Part shown: piece after piece, positions 42,053-51,451 of the stretch
Layout of the letters: each line of letters opens with the position of its first letter
How positions within the stretch are numbered: the stretch's first letter is position 1
Source of the DNA: Micromonospora pisi
Lineage (GTDB): Bacteria; Actinomycetota; Actinomycetes; Mycobacteriales; Micromonosporaceae
Direction: 5' to 3'
NCBI RefSeq assembly: GCF_003633685.1
Contig: NZ_RBKT01000001.1
Location: 4,278,001-4,342,000 of the forward strand
Length of the DNA: 64,000 bases
Notes under the pieces: generated by a model
Seen by the model: the letters and a program-made list of their open reading frames with translations, nothing else
Told to the model about the DNA's origin: nothing
The model's database searches: none
Program-made: the position numbers and the translations under genes

Positions 42053-42161
42053 AGATTGTTCCTCCCCGAACGTCAATGGGCGGCCCACAGCCCCTCCGCG
42101 TTTTACCGGGTTGGCGACGCTGCGTCAATGCCGCTCGATCATCTGTTCAAGGAATGAGATG

Positions 42162-43019
42162 CTAGGGATGCAGTGACGCCAGTGCCTCTGTCACGGTGGT
42201 CCACCGTGGCGATTCGGGATCGATGAGACCGAAATGCTCACAATCAGGTAACTCAATCAACTGACAATTCGCCCCGGCTGCCGCCGCGTACCGCCGGCTC
42301 ATCCGCACCGGTACCTGTTGGTCGAGGGTTCCGTGCACGATTACTGTTCGTATGTAATTTGGCACTTGCGAAGGTGAATGTCCCGGTGGTGAATCCGGGT
42401 CCCCGGGCGATCCGAGCGCGGCGTACGGGTCACTGGCCGCGTACCGGTCCGGGAACTCGTCCGGACCACCGCCGAGCAGCGCCGCGACCGCCCCGTCGTC
42501 AAGATCAAGTCGGTACGCCTCGGCCAGGTCGGTCACCGGCGCGAGCGCGAGCACGCCACCCACCCGGCCCGGCAGATAGCGGGCGCAGTGCAGTGCGAGC
42601 TGCCCGCCCGCCGAGTGGCCCAGCAGGATCGGCGCGGCCGGAACCGGGTCCGGCGACGCCGCCCCGGTGTCCGGCCGGAGCAGCCCGGCGACGAGCGCCG
42701 GCAGCGCGGCAACCCCGGCGAGCGCGTCGTCCAGGGTGCCCGGCCAACCACCGCCCGCCTGCCCGGTACGCCGGTACTCCAGCTGCGCCACCGGATAACC
42801 CCGGGCGGCCAGATCGGCGGCGAGCGGCGAGGTGTGGAGGCGGTCGTACTCGGCCCGCCAGAAGCCTCCATGGATCACCACGACGAGTGGACGGGGTGGG
42901 CCGGCCACGGCGGCGGGCAGCCGTACGTCAGCGAGGTGTTCGCGGCCCGGGCCGTAGCGGACAGTGGCGTCGGGTGCGGGCGCGGCGCGGGTGAGCACGG
43001 CCCGGGGGTCGGGATACAC
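42162..43019 (-). CDS. Alpha/beta hydrolase
   Basis: 285 residues. VVVIHGGFWRAEYDR is the oxyanion-hole HGG(F/Y)W motif, ILLGHSAGGQLALH contains the nucleophile serine, VIVHGTLDQQVPV holds the acid, and LPDCEHFGLIDPESP has the catalytic histidine. The layout is like kynurenine formamidase-type and related esterases. GTG 43019 has TACCGT six nt upstream; the longer frame upstream is antisense to bpa. It is divergent from bpa, with starts only 62 nt apart. Confidence 0.88.
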   Translation of the reverse strand: MYPDPRAVLTRAAPAPDATVRYGPGREHLADVRLPAAVAGPPRPLVVVIHGGFWRAEYDRLHTSPLAADLAARGYPVAQLEYRRTGQAGGGWPGTLDDALAGVAALPALVAGLLRPDTGAASPDPVPAAPILLGHSAGGQLALHCARYLPGRVGGVLALAPVTDLAEAYRLDLDDGAVAALLGGGPDEFPDRYAASDPYAALGSPGDPDSPPGHSPSQVPNYIRTVIVHGTLDQQVPVRMSRRYAAAAGANCQLIELPDCEHFGLIDPESPRWTTVTEALASLHP

Positions 43020-43031
43020 CGCCAGACGGTA
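43017..43031 (-). promoter_or_regulatory. Leaderless promoter of the alpha/beta hydrolase gene
   Basis: TACCGT (43031-43026, minus strand) with a 6-nt spacer to GTG 43019, the same hexamer and spacing as at moaA. Confidence 0.5.
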
Positions 43032-43080
43032 TCTCGGGACCGGCCGGTGGCCGATCCGCGTGCTGCGTGAAAATGGGGGC

Positions 43081-43677
43081 ATGACCGATGCCTCGCGCCC
43101 CGAGAACGAGAACGACGAGTCGCCCCGCCCGGAGACCGGCCGGCCCGGCACCGTGGTGGTGGTCGGACCCGACGGCCAGCCGGTCGGCACCGTGCCGATC
43201 GGTGGTGACAAGCAGGGCGAGGACCCGGGCAGCCTGATCGAGCAGCCGGCGAAGGTGATGCGGATCGGCAGCATGATCAAGCAGCTGCTGGAGGAGGTGA
43301 AGGCGGCGCCGCTGGACGAGGCGAGCCGGCACCGCCTGCGCGAGATCCACCAGCGGTCGATCGTCGAACTGGAGGATGGTCTCGCCCCCGAACTCCGGGA
43401 GGAGCTGGAGCGGCTCTCCCTGCCGTTCGAGGAAGGGGTGACTCCGAGCGAGGGCGAACTGCGCGTCGCGCAGGCCCAGCTCGTCGGCTGGCTCGAAGGG
43501 TTGTTCCACGGCATCCAGGCCGCGCTGGTGGCCCAGCAGATGGCGGCCCGGCTCCAGCTGGAGCAGATGCGCTCGGGTGGGCGTCAGGCGCTCCCGATCG
43601 GCCCCCAGGGTGCCGGCATGATGCCGGGCCTGCCCGGCCAGCCGGGGGAGAACCCGAATACGGGCCAGTACCTCTGA
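43081..43677 (+). CDS. bpa: Bacterial proteasome activator Bpa/PafE
   Basis: 198 residues. A disordered acidic N terminus is followed by a conserved region EQPAKVMRIGSMIKQLLEEVKAAPLDEASRHRLREIHQRSIVELEDGLAPELREELERLSLPF and a long helical segment. The C terminus is GQYL, the motif that docks into the 20S proteasome and opens its gate. Bpa is an ATP-independent ring-forming activator found in actinobacteria with proteasomes, so the host should encode prcBA elsewhere. ATG 43081 is the start. A strong inverted repeat follows the gene. Confidence 0.93.
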   Translation: MTDASRPENENDESPRPETGRPGTVVVVGPDGQPVGTVPIGGDKQGEDPGSLIEQPAKVMRIGSMIKQLLEEVKAAPLDEASRHRLREIHQRSIVELEDGLAPELREELERLSLPFEEGVTPSEGELRVAQAQLVGWLEGLFHGIQAALVAQQMAARLQLEQMRSGGRQALPIGPQGAGMMPGLPGQPGENPNTGQYL

Positions 43678-43700
43678 TCCCGGCGGCAGCGTACGGTCGG

Positions 43701-43740
43701 AGGGTGGTGGGATCCGGTCGAGACCGAACCCCACCACCCT
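43701..43740. terminator. Hairpin between bpa and convergent HAD gene
   Basis: A perfect 11-bp stem (AGGGTGGTGGG and its complement) with an 18-nt loop, 23 nt after the bpa stop. Confidence 0.7.
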
Positions 43741-43832
43741 GCGGGTCAAGCCGGATGCGGCTCAGTACCTACCGGTGCAGGCGATGATGGTCTGCCGGCC
43801 GGCGGCGAGCGTCACGGGGCGGAGCACCACGT

Positions 43833-44657
43833 TCAGGCGGCCGACTCGGCCGCGCCGTACAACTCCTCCAGGTAGGCCGCCACCCCGTCCTGCTCGTTGC
43901 TGAGGGTCACCGCGTCGGCGACCTCCAGCACCGCCGGGTGCGCGTTCGCCACCGCCACCGCACGACCCGCCCAGGCGAGCATCGGCAGGTCGTTCGGCAT
44001 GTCGCCGAAGGCGACCACCTGGTCTGCGCGCAACCCGTAGCGGGCGCAGAACCAGGCCAGCCCGGCCGCCTTGGTCACTCCGGCAGCGGAGATCTCCGCC
44101 AGCCCGGAGGAGGACGAGTGGGTGGCCTCGGCCAGCCCGGCCACCGCCCCGGCCACCACCTGGACAAAGACGTCCGGGTCCTGGGTGCCGGCTCGGGCGA
44201 GCAGCTTGACCGCCGGAAGCGAGAAGAGTTCCTCCGGTGACTCGATGCCCCGGACGTCGGGGTCGCCGGCTTCCCAGCGCAGTGGCCAGTCAGCCTCGTG
44301 CCGCATCTGCCGGCCGTCGGTGATCTCCACCGCGAGCCGTACGCCGGGCACCTCGGCCCGGAGCCGGCGGGCCACCTCGGCGAGCAACTCCGGGGCGAGC
44401 GGGTCGGCCCGCAGCACCACGTCGTCGACCGGGTCGTACACCACGGCTCCGTTGGCGCAGATCGCCGGAACGGTGCCGTGCAGCTGCTCGTACACCCGTT
44501 GCAGCCAACGGATCGGCCGCCCGGTGACCAGCACGACCTGGGCGCCGACCGCCGTGCAACGGGCGAGCGCGTCGGCGGTGCGGGCGCTCACCGTCCGGTC
44601 CTGTCGGACCAGGGTGCCATCGAGGTCGGTGGCGATGAGCCGGGGCAGTTGGTCCAT
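43833..44657 (-). CDS. Cof-type HAD hydrolase, second of a pair
   Basis: 274 residues. HAD motifs: IATDLDGTLVRQD (nucleophile Asp), VVLVTGRPIRWL, KAAGLAWFCARYGLRADQVVAFGDMPNDLPML. A type IIB cap lies between. Such enzymes are sugar- or nucleotide-phosphate phosphatases; the substrate is unknown. ATG 44657 shares one nucleotide with the stop of the preceding HAD gene (TGATG), so expression is coupled. The pair are about the same length and clearly paralogous. Confidence 0.9.
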   Translation of the reverse strand: MDQLPRLIATDLDGTLVRQDRTVSARTADALARCTAVGAQVVLVTGRPIRWLQRVYEQLHGTVPAICANGAVVYDPVDDVVLRADPLAPELLAEVARRLRAEVPGVRLAVEITDGRQMRHEADWPLRWEAGDPDVRGIESPEELFSLPAVKLLARAGTQDPDVFVQVVAGAVAGLAEATHSSSSGLAEISAAGVTKAAGLAWFCARYGLRADQVVAFGDMPNDLPMLAWAGRAVAVANAHPAVLEVADAVTLSNEQDGVAAYLEELYGAAESAA

Positions 44658-45478
44658 CAACGGGACAGTAGCCGGTCCAGGTAGACGGCCACGCCGTCGT
44701 CGTCGTTGCGAAGGGTGATCTCGTCGGCGATCGACCGTACCGTCGGGTGGGCGTTGCTCACGGCCACCCGACCCCATCCCGCCCACTCGAACATCGGCAG
44801 GTCGTTCGGCATGTCGCCGAAGACCAGCACCTCCGCCGGGTCGACCCCGAGGGAGTCGGCGACCACGGCCAGCCCGGTCGCCTTGTCCACCCCCGGCGGG
44901 CAGATCTCGATGAAGCCCAGCCCGGCCTGGGTGACCGTGGCCTGCTCCGGCGGCACGATCCGGCGCGCCGCGTCCAGCAGCGCGTCCACGTCGTGATCCG
45001 GGGTACGGGCAAACGCCTTGATCACGTCGGTGGCACAGCAGTCGAGCCGGGTACGGGCCTCGAACCGCTCCGGGTACGGCCAGGTCGGGTCGAAGTCTCC
45101 CCAGAGCGGGGCGTCCTCGGCGTCCAACGCCTCGACCATGACGGTCAGCGGACCGACCCCGGCCTCCAACGCGGCCAGCAGCTTGGCCAGTTCCGTACCG
45201 GGCAGCCGCTCGTCGCGCAGCACCACCAGACCGGCCGGGTCGGTCTGGTCGACCACCCAACCACCGCCCGCCATCACCAGGAAATCCGCGGCCCGGATGT
45301 CGTTGCGGCTCAACTCCGCCAGCCGGGGGCCACGGCCGGTGGCGCCGACCACCGGGATGCCGGCGGCACGTACCCGGTCGAGCACCTCGTGGGTGAAGGC
45401 CGAGACCGTGTCGTCGCTGCGGACCAGGGTGCCGTCCAGATCGGTGGCGACCAGCTTGGGCAGACCGGGTCGGGGCAT
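44657..45478 (-). CDS. Cof-type HAD hydrolase, first of a pair
   Basis: 273 residues: LVATDLDGTLVRSDD, VVGATGRGPRLAEL, and VDKATGLAVVADSLGVDPAEVLVFGDMPNDLPMFEW are the HAD motifs; the cap has FEARTRLDCCATDVIKAF. ATG 45478 follows GGAGGAGGAA. It resembles its downstream neighbour but differs in the cap, suggesting a different substrate. The upstream open frame to 45988 is antisense to serS and is not used. Confidence 0.9.
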   Translation of the reverse strand: MPRPGLPKLVATDLDGTLVRSDDTVSAFTHEVLDRVRAAGIPVVGATGRGPRLAELSRNDIRAADFLVMAGGGWVVDQTDPAGLVVLRDERLPGTELAKLLAALEAGVGPLTVMVEALDAEDAPLWGDFDPTWPYPERFEARTRLDCCATDVIKAFARTPDHDVDALLDAARRIVPPEQATVTQAGLGFIEICPPGVDKATGLAVVADSLGVDPAEVLVFGDMPNDLPMFEWAGWGRVAVSNAHPTVRSIADEITLRNDDDGVAVYLDRLLSR

Positions 45479-45729
45479 GGTTCCTCCTCCGCCCCGCCTC
45501 CTCCGTCGGCCCTTGCGAGCTGGTGGGATTCGTCCAGTCCGGGGCCGGTCCGCGAGGGCGGGGGAGCAACCGTATCTCACACCGTGCGACGTGCCCATGA
45601 CTTCCCGGCGAATAGTCCGGGACCAGCGCGCGGGTACGCGACGACCGGCCCACCCTGGTGGTACGGGGTGGGCCGGTCGGCTGTCGTTCGGGTGTCGGCC
45701 TCTGCGGGCGAGAGGTCGAAGGGTTGGGC

Positions 45730-46989
45730 TCAGCTCGGTTCGAGCACGTCCCGGCCGCCGAGATAGGGCTGGAGCGCCTTGGGGATCCGTACCGAACCGT
45801 CCGGTTGCTGGTGGTTCTCCAGGATCGGCACCAACCACCGGGTCGTGGCGAGCGTGCCGTTGAGCGTCGCGACGAACTGTGGCTTGCCGTCTTCGTCCCG
45901 GTAGCGCACGTTCAGCCGCCGAGCCTGGAAGCTGGTGCAGTTCGACGTCGAGGTGACCTCCCGGTAACGCCCCTGCGACGGCACCCATGCCTCACAGTCG
46001 TACTTGCGGGCGGCGCTGGAGCCGAGGTCACCCGCTGCCACGTCGATCACCCGGTACGGGATCTCCACCTTGGCGAGCATCTCCTCTTCCCAGGCCAGCA
46101 GCCGCAGGTGCTCCTCGTGCGCCTGTTCCGGCCGGCAGTACGAGAACATCTCGACCTTGTCGAACTGGTGCACCCGCATGATCCCCCGGGTGTCCTTGCC
46201 GTACGACCCGGCCTCCCGGCGGAAGCAGGACGACCAGCCGGCGTAGCGCAGCGGTTCGTCCCCCAGCTTCAGGATCTCCTGCGAGTGGTACGCGGCCAGC
46301 GGCACCTCGCTGGTCCCGACCAGGAAGAGGTCGTCCGCCTCCAACCGGTACACCTCGCTGGCGTGCGCGCCGAGGAACCCGGTGCCCTCCATCGACTCCG
46401 GTTTGACCAGCGCGGGGGTGATGGCGGGGATGAAGCCGTACTCCACCGCCTGGGCGATGGCGAGCTGGAGCAGGCCGAGCTGGAGCAGGGCGCCCACCCC
46501 GGTCAGGTAGTAGAACCGGCTGCCGGAGACCTTCGCACCGCGCTCGACGTCAATCGCCCGCAGCGCCTCGCCGATCTCCAGGTGGTCCCTGGGGTTCTCG
46601 ATCGTGGGGCGGGTGCCGACCTCGCGCAGCACGACGAAGTCGTCCTCGCCGCCGGGCGGCGCCCCCTCCTCGACCACGTTCGGGACCGCGAACTGCGCCC
46701 GGCGCAGCGCCGCCTCGGCGTCGCTGACGGCCGCCTCGGCCGTCTTCACCTCGACCGAGAGCTCCTTCGTACGCGCCAGCAGCGCGGTCCGCTCGTCACC
46801 GTTGGCCCGGGGCATCTGCTTGCCGAGCTGTTTCTGCTCGGCCCGCAGCGCCTCGAACCGCCCGACCGCGGCCCGTCGCTGCTCGTCGGCGCGGAGCAGG
46901 TCGTCGACGACCGAGTCGGACTCGCCACGGGCACGCTGGCTGGCACGGACGGTTTCCGGTTCGTCGCGAAGCAGACGCAGGTCAATCAC
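45730..46989 (-). CDS. serS: Seryl-tRNA synthetase
   Basis: 419 residues, the family length. The N-terminal coiled-coil tRNA-binding arm spans about 30-100. Class II motif 2 is [26 protein letters not shown] and motif 3 is [19 protein letters not shown]. The serine-site region [10 protein letters not shown] is also present. It charges tRNA-Ser, and the product also feeds selenocysteine synthesis in some bacteria. The start is GTG 46989 with TAGGCT eight nt upstream and no ribosome binding site. It is upstream of the HAD pair across a 251-nt gap. Confidence 0.97.
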   Translation of the reverse strand: MIDLRLLRDEPETVRASQRARGESDSVVDDLLRADEQRRAAVGRFEALRAEQKQLGKQMPRANGDERTALLARTKELSVEVKTAEAAVSDAEAALRRAQFAVPNVVEEGAPPGGEDDFVVLREVGTRPTIENPRDHLEIGEALRAIDVERGAKVSGSRFYYLTGVGALLQLGLLQLAIAQAVEYGFIPAITPALVKPESMEGTGFLGAHASEVYRLEADDLFLVGTSEVPLAAYHSQEILKLGDEPLRYAGWSSCFRREAGSYGKDTRGIMRVHQFDKVEMFSYCRPEQAHEEHLRLLAWEEEMLAKVEIPYRVIDVAAGDLGSSAARKYDCEAWVPSQGRYREVTSTSNCTSFQARRLNVRYRDEDGKPQFVATLNGTLATTRWLVPILENHQQPDGSVRIPKALQPYLGGRDVLEPS

Positions 46990-47003
46990 GGGAAGTGAGC
47001 CTA
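46987..47003 (-). promoter_or_regulatory. Leaderless promoter of serS
   Basis: TAGGCT (47003-46998, minus strand), eight nt before the GTG start; no ribosome binding site. Confidence 0.55.
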
Positions 47004-47069
47004 CCGGGAACGGTGCGGCGGCTTCACCGCGATATCGGCTGAGCGTGGGCGTCGGTGCGCATCGAGGGG

Positions 47070-47846
47070 TCAGCGGCCTTCGGGTGTTTCGGGTGTGGCG
47101 AACGGTGCGGTCGGGCCGACCGTCAGGTCCCGTGGCTGAGCTTCCAGTTCGTCGCCCGAACCACCGGCGCTCTGCTGCCGGCGCCAGGAGAAGACGCTCT
47201 CCTCGTTATCCGCCTCGGCCGGCTCCGGATCGTCGTTCGCCGAGGTGGCCGGTGTGCTCGGGGCCGGATCGGGTCGGTTCCGCCGGCCGGCCAGGATGAG
47301 CGCGAGCCCGAAGAAGCCGATGCCGACGTACGCGGCCGTCAGGCCCCGGCCGTAGCGGATGTTCAGCGCGGGGTCCGTCATGAACAGGCCGAGCCGGGCG
47401 ATGTCGTCCAGCGTCAGCGTGGCGGCGACCAGTACGGCCAGCACCGCCCCGGCGAGCGCCAGTCCGAGTATCCGCACGTCGCGCCGTACGCGGGACGAGC
47501 CGAAGAGGACCAGCGCCAGGCAGCAGACGACGCCGAAGAGCCCGAACAGGTAGGCGACGCCGAAGCCGTCGAGCTGCGCCACCCCGGCTGGTGCGCGGCC
47601 GCTGGGGCCGCCGTCGGCGCCGAAGCCGGGCACCTCCACGATGGTCCACTCGCCGACCAGCGAGGCGAAGGCGGCCACTGCGCCGATTCCGCCGAGTACC
47701 GGCAGCAGCCGGGCGTCCCGGGCGAGGCGGGCGAGCAGCTCTCCCCGCCCGCGGGCGCGGGCCGGCTCGGCCTGGTCGCCCCACTCCACCACGGCGACGC
47801 CGTCCGACCGGACATCCTGCCGGGGGATCGGATGATCCTGGGACAT
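47070..47846 (-). CDS. Four-helix membrane protein, unknown function
   Basis: 258 residues. A hydrophilic N terminus of about 45 residues is followed by four hydrophobic segments ([79 protein letters not shown]). A polar 70-residue C-terminal tail rich in Pro/Thr/Glu ends the protein. No catalytic motif is seen. ATG 47846 follows GGAAAGGG. It lies upstream of serS and divergent from osmC. Confidence 0.72.
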   Translation of the reverse strand: MSQDHPIPRQDVRSDGVAVVEWGDQAEPARARGRGELLARLARDARLLPVLGGIGAVAAFASLVGEWTIVEVPGFGADGGPSGRAPAGVAQLDGFGVAYLFGLFGVVCCLALVLFGSSRVRRDVRILGLALAGAVLAVLVAATLTLDDIARLGLFMTDPALNIRYGRGLTAAYVGIGFFGLALILAGRRNRPDPAPSTPATSANDDPEPAEADNEESVFSWRRQQSAGGSGDELEAQPRDLTVGPTAPFATPETPEGR

Positions 47847-47979
47847 GGCCGAGCCCTTTCCGGGTAGCGGTCCTCGCCGCATCATGACACAGCTTCCTGA
47901 CCGCGCGACGATCCGTGACTCGCGGCACGCTGAACCGTCGGCCTCGGCCCTCTCCGTCGCATCGCCAGCCGCTTTGGAC

Positions 47980-47995
47980 TAGCGTCGTGGGCATG
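47980..47995 (+). promoter_or_regulatory. Leaderless promoter of osmC
   Basis: TAGCGT at 47980-47985, seven nt before ATG 47993; no ribosome binding site. Confidence 0.55.
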
Positions 47996-48424
47996 CCTAT
48001 CCGTAGTGCTTCCGCCCGCTGGCAGGGCAATCTGACCGAAGGTTCCGGCACGATCCGCACCGGCAACGGCGGACTCGAAGGGAACTACTCATTCAAGTCC
48101 CGTTTCCAGGAGGGTGAGGGGACCAACCCCGAGGAGCTGATCGGCGCGGCCCACGCCGGCTGCTTCTCGATGGCCTTCTCGAAGGGCCTCGCCGACGCCG
48201 GGTTCACCCCGACCTCTGTGGAGACCACGGCAAAGGTCCACCTGGACAAGACCGACGGTGGATTCTCCGTCACCCGGATCGACCTCGAAACCGTCGGGGA
48301 CGTGCCGGGCATCGACGCCGCCGATTTCCAGAAGATCGCCGAGGGTGCGAAGGAGAACTGCCCGATCTCCCGGCTGCTCTCCCCGGGTGCCGAGATTTCC
48401 CTGGTCGCACGCCTCTCCGCCTGA
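47993..48424 (+). CDS. osmC: OsmC family peroxiredoxin
   Basis: 143 residues. EELIGAAHAGCFSMAFSKGL carries the first active-site cysteine and GAKENCPISRLLSPG the second, the OsmC/Ohr pair for organic hydroperoxide reduction. NYSFKSRFQEGEGTNPEEL and LDKTDGGFSVTRIDL are typical of the OsmC branch. ATG 47993 follows TAGCGT, matching leaderless expression. No OhrR-type regulator is adjacent. Confidence 0.93.
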   Translation: MPIRSASARWQGNLTEGSGTIRTGNGGLEGNYSFKSRFQEGEGTNPEELIGAAHAGCFSMAFSKGLADAGFTPTSVETTAKVHLDKTDGGFSVTRIDLETVGDVPGIDAADFQKIAEGAKENCPISRLLSPGAEISLVARLSA

Positions 48425-48558
48425 GCGGAGGCGCTGACCCGCAGAACCACTGAGCGCGGTGTTCGTGGCACACCCGTGCCCGTCGACCATTGGCGGGCGC
48501 GGCTGCCGGGGCACCGCGCTCAACCGTTCCGGCGTACGGATCCGGCACAATGGTGGGC

Positions 48559-48912
48559 GTGCCGGTCGAGATGAACCGCGAACGTTTCGAGGAACTGGTC
48601 GGTGAGGCGCTCGACGAGGTCCCCGCCGAACTGCTCGGTCTGATGAGCAACGTGGTGATCCTGGTGGAGGACGACTCGCCCGCAGGCGAGCCGGAACTGC
48701 TCGGACTGTACGAGGGCCACGCGCTGACCAGCCGGGGCTGGGACTACTCCGGGGTTCTGCCGGACCGGATCTTCATCTACCGTCGCCCGATCCTGCGCAT
48801 CTGTGACAGCGACGAGGACGTCGTCGACGAGATCGCGGTTACCGTGGTACACGAGATCGCCCACCACTTTGGCATCGACGATGAGCGGCTGCACGCGCTC
48901 GGCTGGGGCTGA
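48559..48912 (+). CDS. Small metallopeptidase (minimal zincin)
   Basis: 117 residues of the PF06262 family. MNRERFEELVGEALDEVPAEL, VVILVEDDSP, LLGLYEGHALTSRGWDYSGVLPDRIFIYRRPI, and the zinc site VTVVHEIAHHFGIDDERLHALGW, with HExxH and a downstream acidic/His ligand. Substrates are unknown. GTG 48559 was chosen because CACAAT lies seven nt upstream; ATG 48550 and ATG 48571 are alternatives. It follows osmC by 134 nt. Confidence 0.85.
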   Translation: MPVEMNRERFEELVGEALDEVPAELLGLMSNVVILVEDDSPAGEPELLGLYEGHALTSRGWDYSGVLPDRIFIYRRPILRICDSDEDVVDEIAVTVVHEIAHHFGIDDERLHALGWG

Positions 48913-49019
48913 GGCGCCCGTTCCACCGTCCGGTTGACGTACGCCGTCGATTCTGCCGCTGTCCGCGCTTGCGTTGGCTGCCTATCCTCGGGCCACAACC
49001 CCGACCAGGAGGAACGCCA

Positions 49020-49742
49020 ATGCGCAGCGCGCTGTTCTCCGCGGAGAACCTGGAGAAGGAGTCCGCTCAGCCCGGCCTGCGGCTGCAGAACTCCAAGATG
49101 CTGAAGATCGAGCTGAACGGCGAGGCGATGGCCCGCGTCGGTTCGATGGTCGCCTACCAGGGCCAGGTGCAGTTCCAGGCCCTCGGCTCCGGGGGCCTCG
49201 GCAAGTTCCTCAAGCAGAAGCTCACCGGCGAGGGTGTGCCACTGATGAAGGTCGTCGGCCACGGCGACGTCTTCCTCGCCGACTACGCCAGTGACGTGCA
49301 CCTGATCGACCTGGACCACGGCGACGCCTTGTCGATCAACGGTTCCAGCGTGCTGGCCTTCGACTCGACCCTGCAGTACGACATCAAGATGGTCGGCGGA
49401 GCCGGTATGGCCTCCTCCTCCGGCCTGTTCAACTGTGTGTTCACCGGTCAGGGCCGGATCGCGATCACCACCAAGGGCACCCCGGTCGTGCTCAACGTGG
49501 ACCAGCCGACGTACGTCGACCCGCAGGCGGCGGTCTGCTGGTCGGCGAGCCTGCAGACCGGCTACCACCGGGCCGAACAGCTCGGCCTCGGCACGCTGCT
49601 CGGACGCCGGACCGGCGAGGCTTTCACGATGAGCTTCGCCGGGCAGGGTTTTGTGGTGGTGCAACCCTCCGAGGAGCCGCCGATTCAGGGCAGCGGCCAG
49701 CAGGAGCAGCAGGGCGGCCTGCTCGGTGGTCTGCTCAGCTGA
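49020..49742 (+). CDS. AIM24 family protein
   Basis: 240 residues, beta-rich: LKIELNGEAMARVGSMVAYQGQVQFQ, DVFLADYASDVHLIDLDHGDALSINGSSVLAFDSTLQYDIKMV, and FNCVFTGQGRIAITTKGTPVVLNVD match the AIM24 (PF01987) trimeric jelly-roll family. The C terminus is Gln/Gly-rich. Related mitochondrial AIM24 supports cristae organisation; bacterial roles are unclear. ATG 49020 follows AGGAGGAA. A hairpin follows the gene. Confidence 0.9.
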   Translation: MRSALFSAENLEKESAQPGLRLQNSKMLKIELNGEAMARVGSMVAYQGQVQFQALGSGGLGKFLKQKLTGEGVPLMKVVGHGDVFLADYASDVHLIDLDHGDALSINGSSVLAFDSTLQYDIKMVGGAGMASSSGLFNCVFTGQGRIAITTKGTPVVLNVDQPTYVDPQAAVCWSASLQTGYHRAEQLGLGTLLGRRTGEAFTMSFAGQGFVVVQPSEEPPIQGSGQQEQQGGLLGGLLS

Positions 49743-49753
49743 GCGGCACCGCT

Positions 49754-49794
49754 TCGGCGGTCGGGGCCGGTCGGGTGACCGGTCCCGCCGCCGA
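49754..49794. terminator. Imperfect hairpin between AIM24 gene and pheA
   Basis: An inverted repeat with arms of about 18 nt and one bulge (TCGGCGG... and ...CCGCCGA), between convergent genes. Confidence 0.55.
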
Positions 49795-49821
49795 GACGAC
49801 GGCTCCGGCCCGACCGGGCGG

Positions 49822-50778
49822 TCAGCTCAGCTCGCCGGCCCGGAGCCGGGCGAGCCAGGCGGTCGCGTCGGCGTAGTCGGCGTCGGAGAGGCCGGGCGGC
49901 GCCGGCACCGGCCGCTCGTGCGGAGCCACCCCCCAACGGTGTCGGGGATAGGAGCCGAGGAACCGTACGTCGGCGCAGATCCGGCGGAGCCCGCGTAGCG
50001 CTTCCCCGACCCGGTCGTCGGCGACGTGGCCGGTGCAGTCGAGGAAGAAGACGTACCGGCCGAGCGCCTCGCCGGTCGGGCGGGACTCGATCCGGGTCAG
50101 GTTCACCCCGCGTACGGCCAGTTCCATCAGCACGGCGAGCAGCGCGCCGACCCGGTCGTGGGCGATGAAGACCGCCAGCGAGGTCACGTCGTCACCGGTC
50201 GGTGGCGGCGGTGAGCTGGGCCGGGTGACGAGCACGAACCGGGTGACCGCGTCGCCGTGGTCGGCGATCTTCTCGGCCAGTACGGCGAGTCGCTGCCGGG
50301 TCACCCCGATCGGCGCGCAGATGGCGGCATCCTGCTCCCCGGCGGCGGCTGCCGCGGCGGCCGCGCCGTTGGAGAGCACGTCGACCACGGTGGCGTTCGG
50401 CAGCTGTTCCCGTAGCCACCCTCGGCACTGGGTGGAGGCCTGCGGGTGGGCCGCGACCGTCCGGATCTCGGTCAAAGACCGACCTGGGCGGGCGGCGAGG
50501 ACGAACTCGACCGGCAGCACCACTTCGCGGGCGATCATCAGGGGTGCGCCGTCGACGATCTCGTCGAAGGTGACCCCGACCGCGCCACCGATCGAGTTCT
50601 CCAGCGGCACCAGAGCCGCGTCGGCGTCGTCGTGTCGGACCGCGTCAAGCGCCTCCGGCACGCTGCGGGCCGGCGTACGGCTGCCCCGCTCGGCGGCGGG
50701 AATGGTACGCAGCGCCTGCTCGGCGAAGGTGCCTTCGGGACCGAGGTAGACGAATCGGGTCGGCGGTATGCCGGGCAT
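49822..50778 (-). CDS. pheA: Prephenate dehydratase
   Basis: 318 residues. The catalytic domain includes FVYLGPEGTFAEQAL, ALVPLENSIGGAVGVTFDEI, and the GDAVTRFVLV loop carrying the T-R-F motif. A C-terminal ACT domain follows with SLAVFIAHDRVGALLAVLMELAVRGVNLTRIESRPTGEALGRYVFFLDC, the phenylalanine feedback site (ESRP). It makes phenylpyruvate from prephenate. ATG 50778 has TAGGCT seven nt upstream and overlaps the end of the upstream lipoprotein gene region; transcription can start there separately. Confidence 0.96.
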   Translation of the reverse strand: MPGIPPTRFVYLGPEGTFAEQALRTIPAAERGSRTPARSVPEALDAVRHDDADAALVPLENSIGGAVGVTFDEIVDGAPLMIAREVVLPVEFVLAARPGRSLTEIRTVAAHPQASTQCRGWLREQLPNATVVDVLSNGAAAAAAAAGEQDAAICAPIGVTRQRLAVLAEKIADHGDAVTRFVLVTRPSSPPPPTGDDVTSLAVFIAHDRVGALLAVLMELAVRGVNLTRIESRPTGEALGRYVFFLDCTGHVADDRVGEALRGLRRICADVRFLGSYPRHRWGVAPHERPVPAPPGLSDADYADATAWLARLRAGELS

Positions 50779-50791
50779 GAGCTCCAGCCTA
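50776..50791 (-). promoter_or_regulatory. Leaderless promoter of pheA
   Basis: TAGGCT (50791-50786, minus strand), seven nt before the ATG; it overlaps the stop codon of the upstream lipoprotein gene. Confidence 0.55.
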
Positions 50792-51367
50792 CGCACCGGG
50801 TACGGGCGGCGGCGTGGTGTACCCGCCGGGCAGTGCCGGCGGAGCCTCACAGGCGGCGGTACGGATGCCGGCGGGCGCTTCCGTACGCACCGGGATGCTG
50901 CAAACGTCGGTGCCCGCGGTGACCAGCGTCAGTGACGTGGCCGACCCCTTGGAGACCACCTGGAGTGGTTCCCGGTTAGCGACCTGGACCACCGTGTACT
51001 GCCAGGTCCCGGCGCAGAGCGGGCCGGGCGCCGGTACGGTCGCCTGGATGCCGCCCGGGATCAGGCTGGATGAGCGGCGCAGCAGGGCGACCACCTGGTC
51101 GCCGCTCGGCCGGCCCTGGCAGGCGACGGCGGTCGCCTCGCCGAACCCGGGGGTGCGGGTCGGTTCGAGGGTCCGGCTCGGGACGACCGGTGTGGCCGGA
51201 ACGCTCGGGGTGGGAGTTGCCGCGGACGGCGACGGGAGGCGGCTGCCGGGCGGCTGCCGCAACTCCGGCGGCGTGCCGCAGCCGGCCAGCACGAGGGAAC
51301 CGAGGAGCAGGCCACCGGCGACGAGCCGGCGGGCCACTGCGGTGTGTGGGAGTGGTGCGCGAAGCAC
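50789..51367 (-). CDS. Hypothetical lipoprotein
   Basis: 192 residues. Signal peptide with lipobox: RRLVAGGLLLGSLVLAGC, Cys about 30. A long Pro/Ser/Thr linker follows to about residue 80, then a compact domain with four cysteines (ACQGRPSGDQVVALLRRS, LCAGTWQYTVVQVANREPLQV, DVCSIPVRTEAP, TAACEAPP). No family is recognised. GTG 51367 follows AAGGA at 8-9 nt. It lies 10 nt upstream of pheA and may be cotranscribed with it. Confidence 0.75.
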   Translation of the reverse strand: MLRAPLPHTAVARRLVAGGLLLGSLVLAGCGTPPELRQPPGSRLPSPSAATPTPSVPATPVVPSRTLEPTRTPGFGEATAVACQGRPSGDQVVALLRRSSSLIPGGIQATVPAPGPLCAGTWQYTVVQVANREPLQVVSKGSATSLTLVTAGTDVCSIPVRTEAPAGIRTAACEAPPALPGGYTTPPPVPGA

Positions 51368-51451
51368 GGGCCGATTCCTTGAGCCGAGGCGGAGTGGCCG
51401 ATCAGTTGACCGAGCCCATGGTAGGCCCGCCGCCCGCAGCCGGGAAGATGC

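Noticed and set aside
45479-45988. N-terminal extension of the first HAD gene
   Set aside because: A strong GGAGGAGGAA sequence and ATG at 45478 mark the start, and the extension is antisense to serS.
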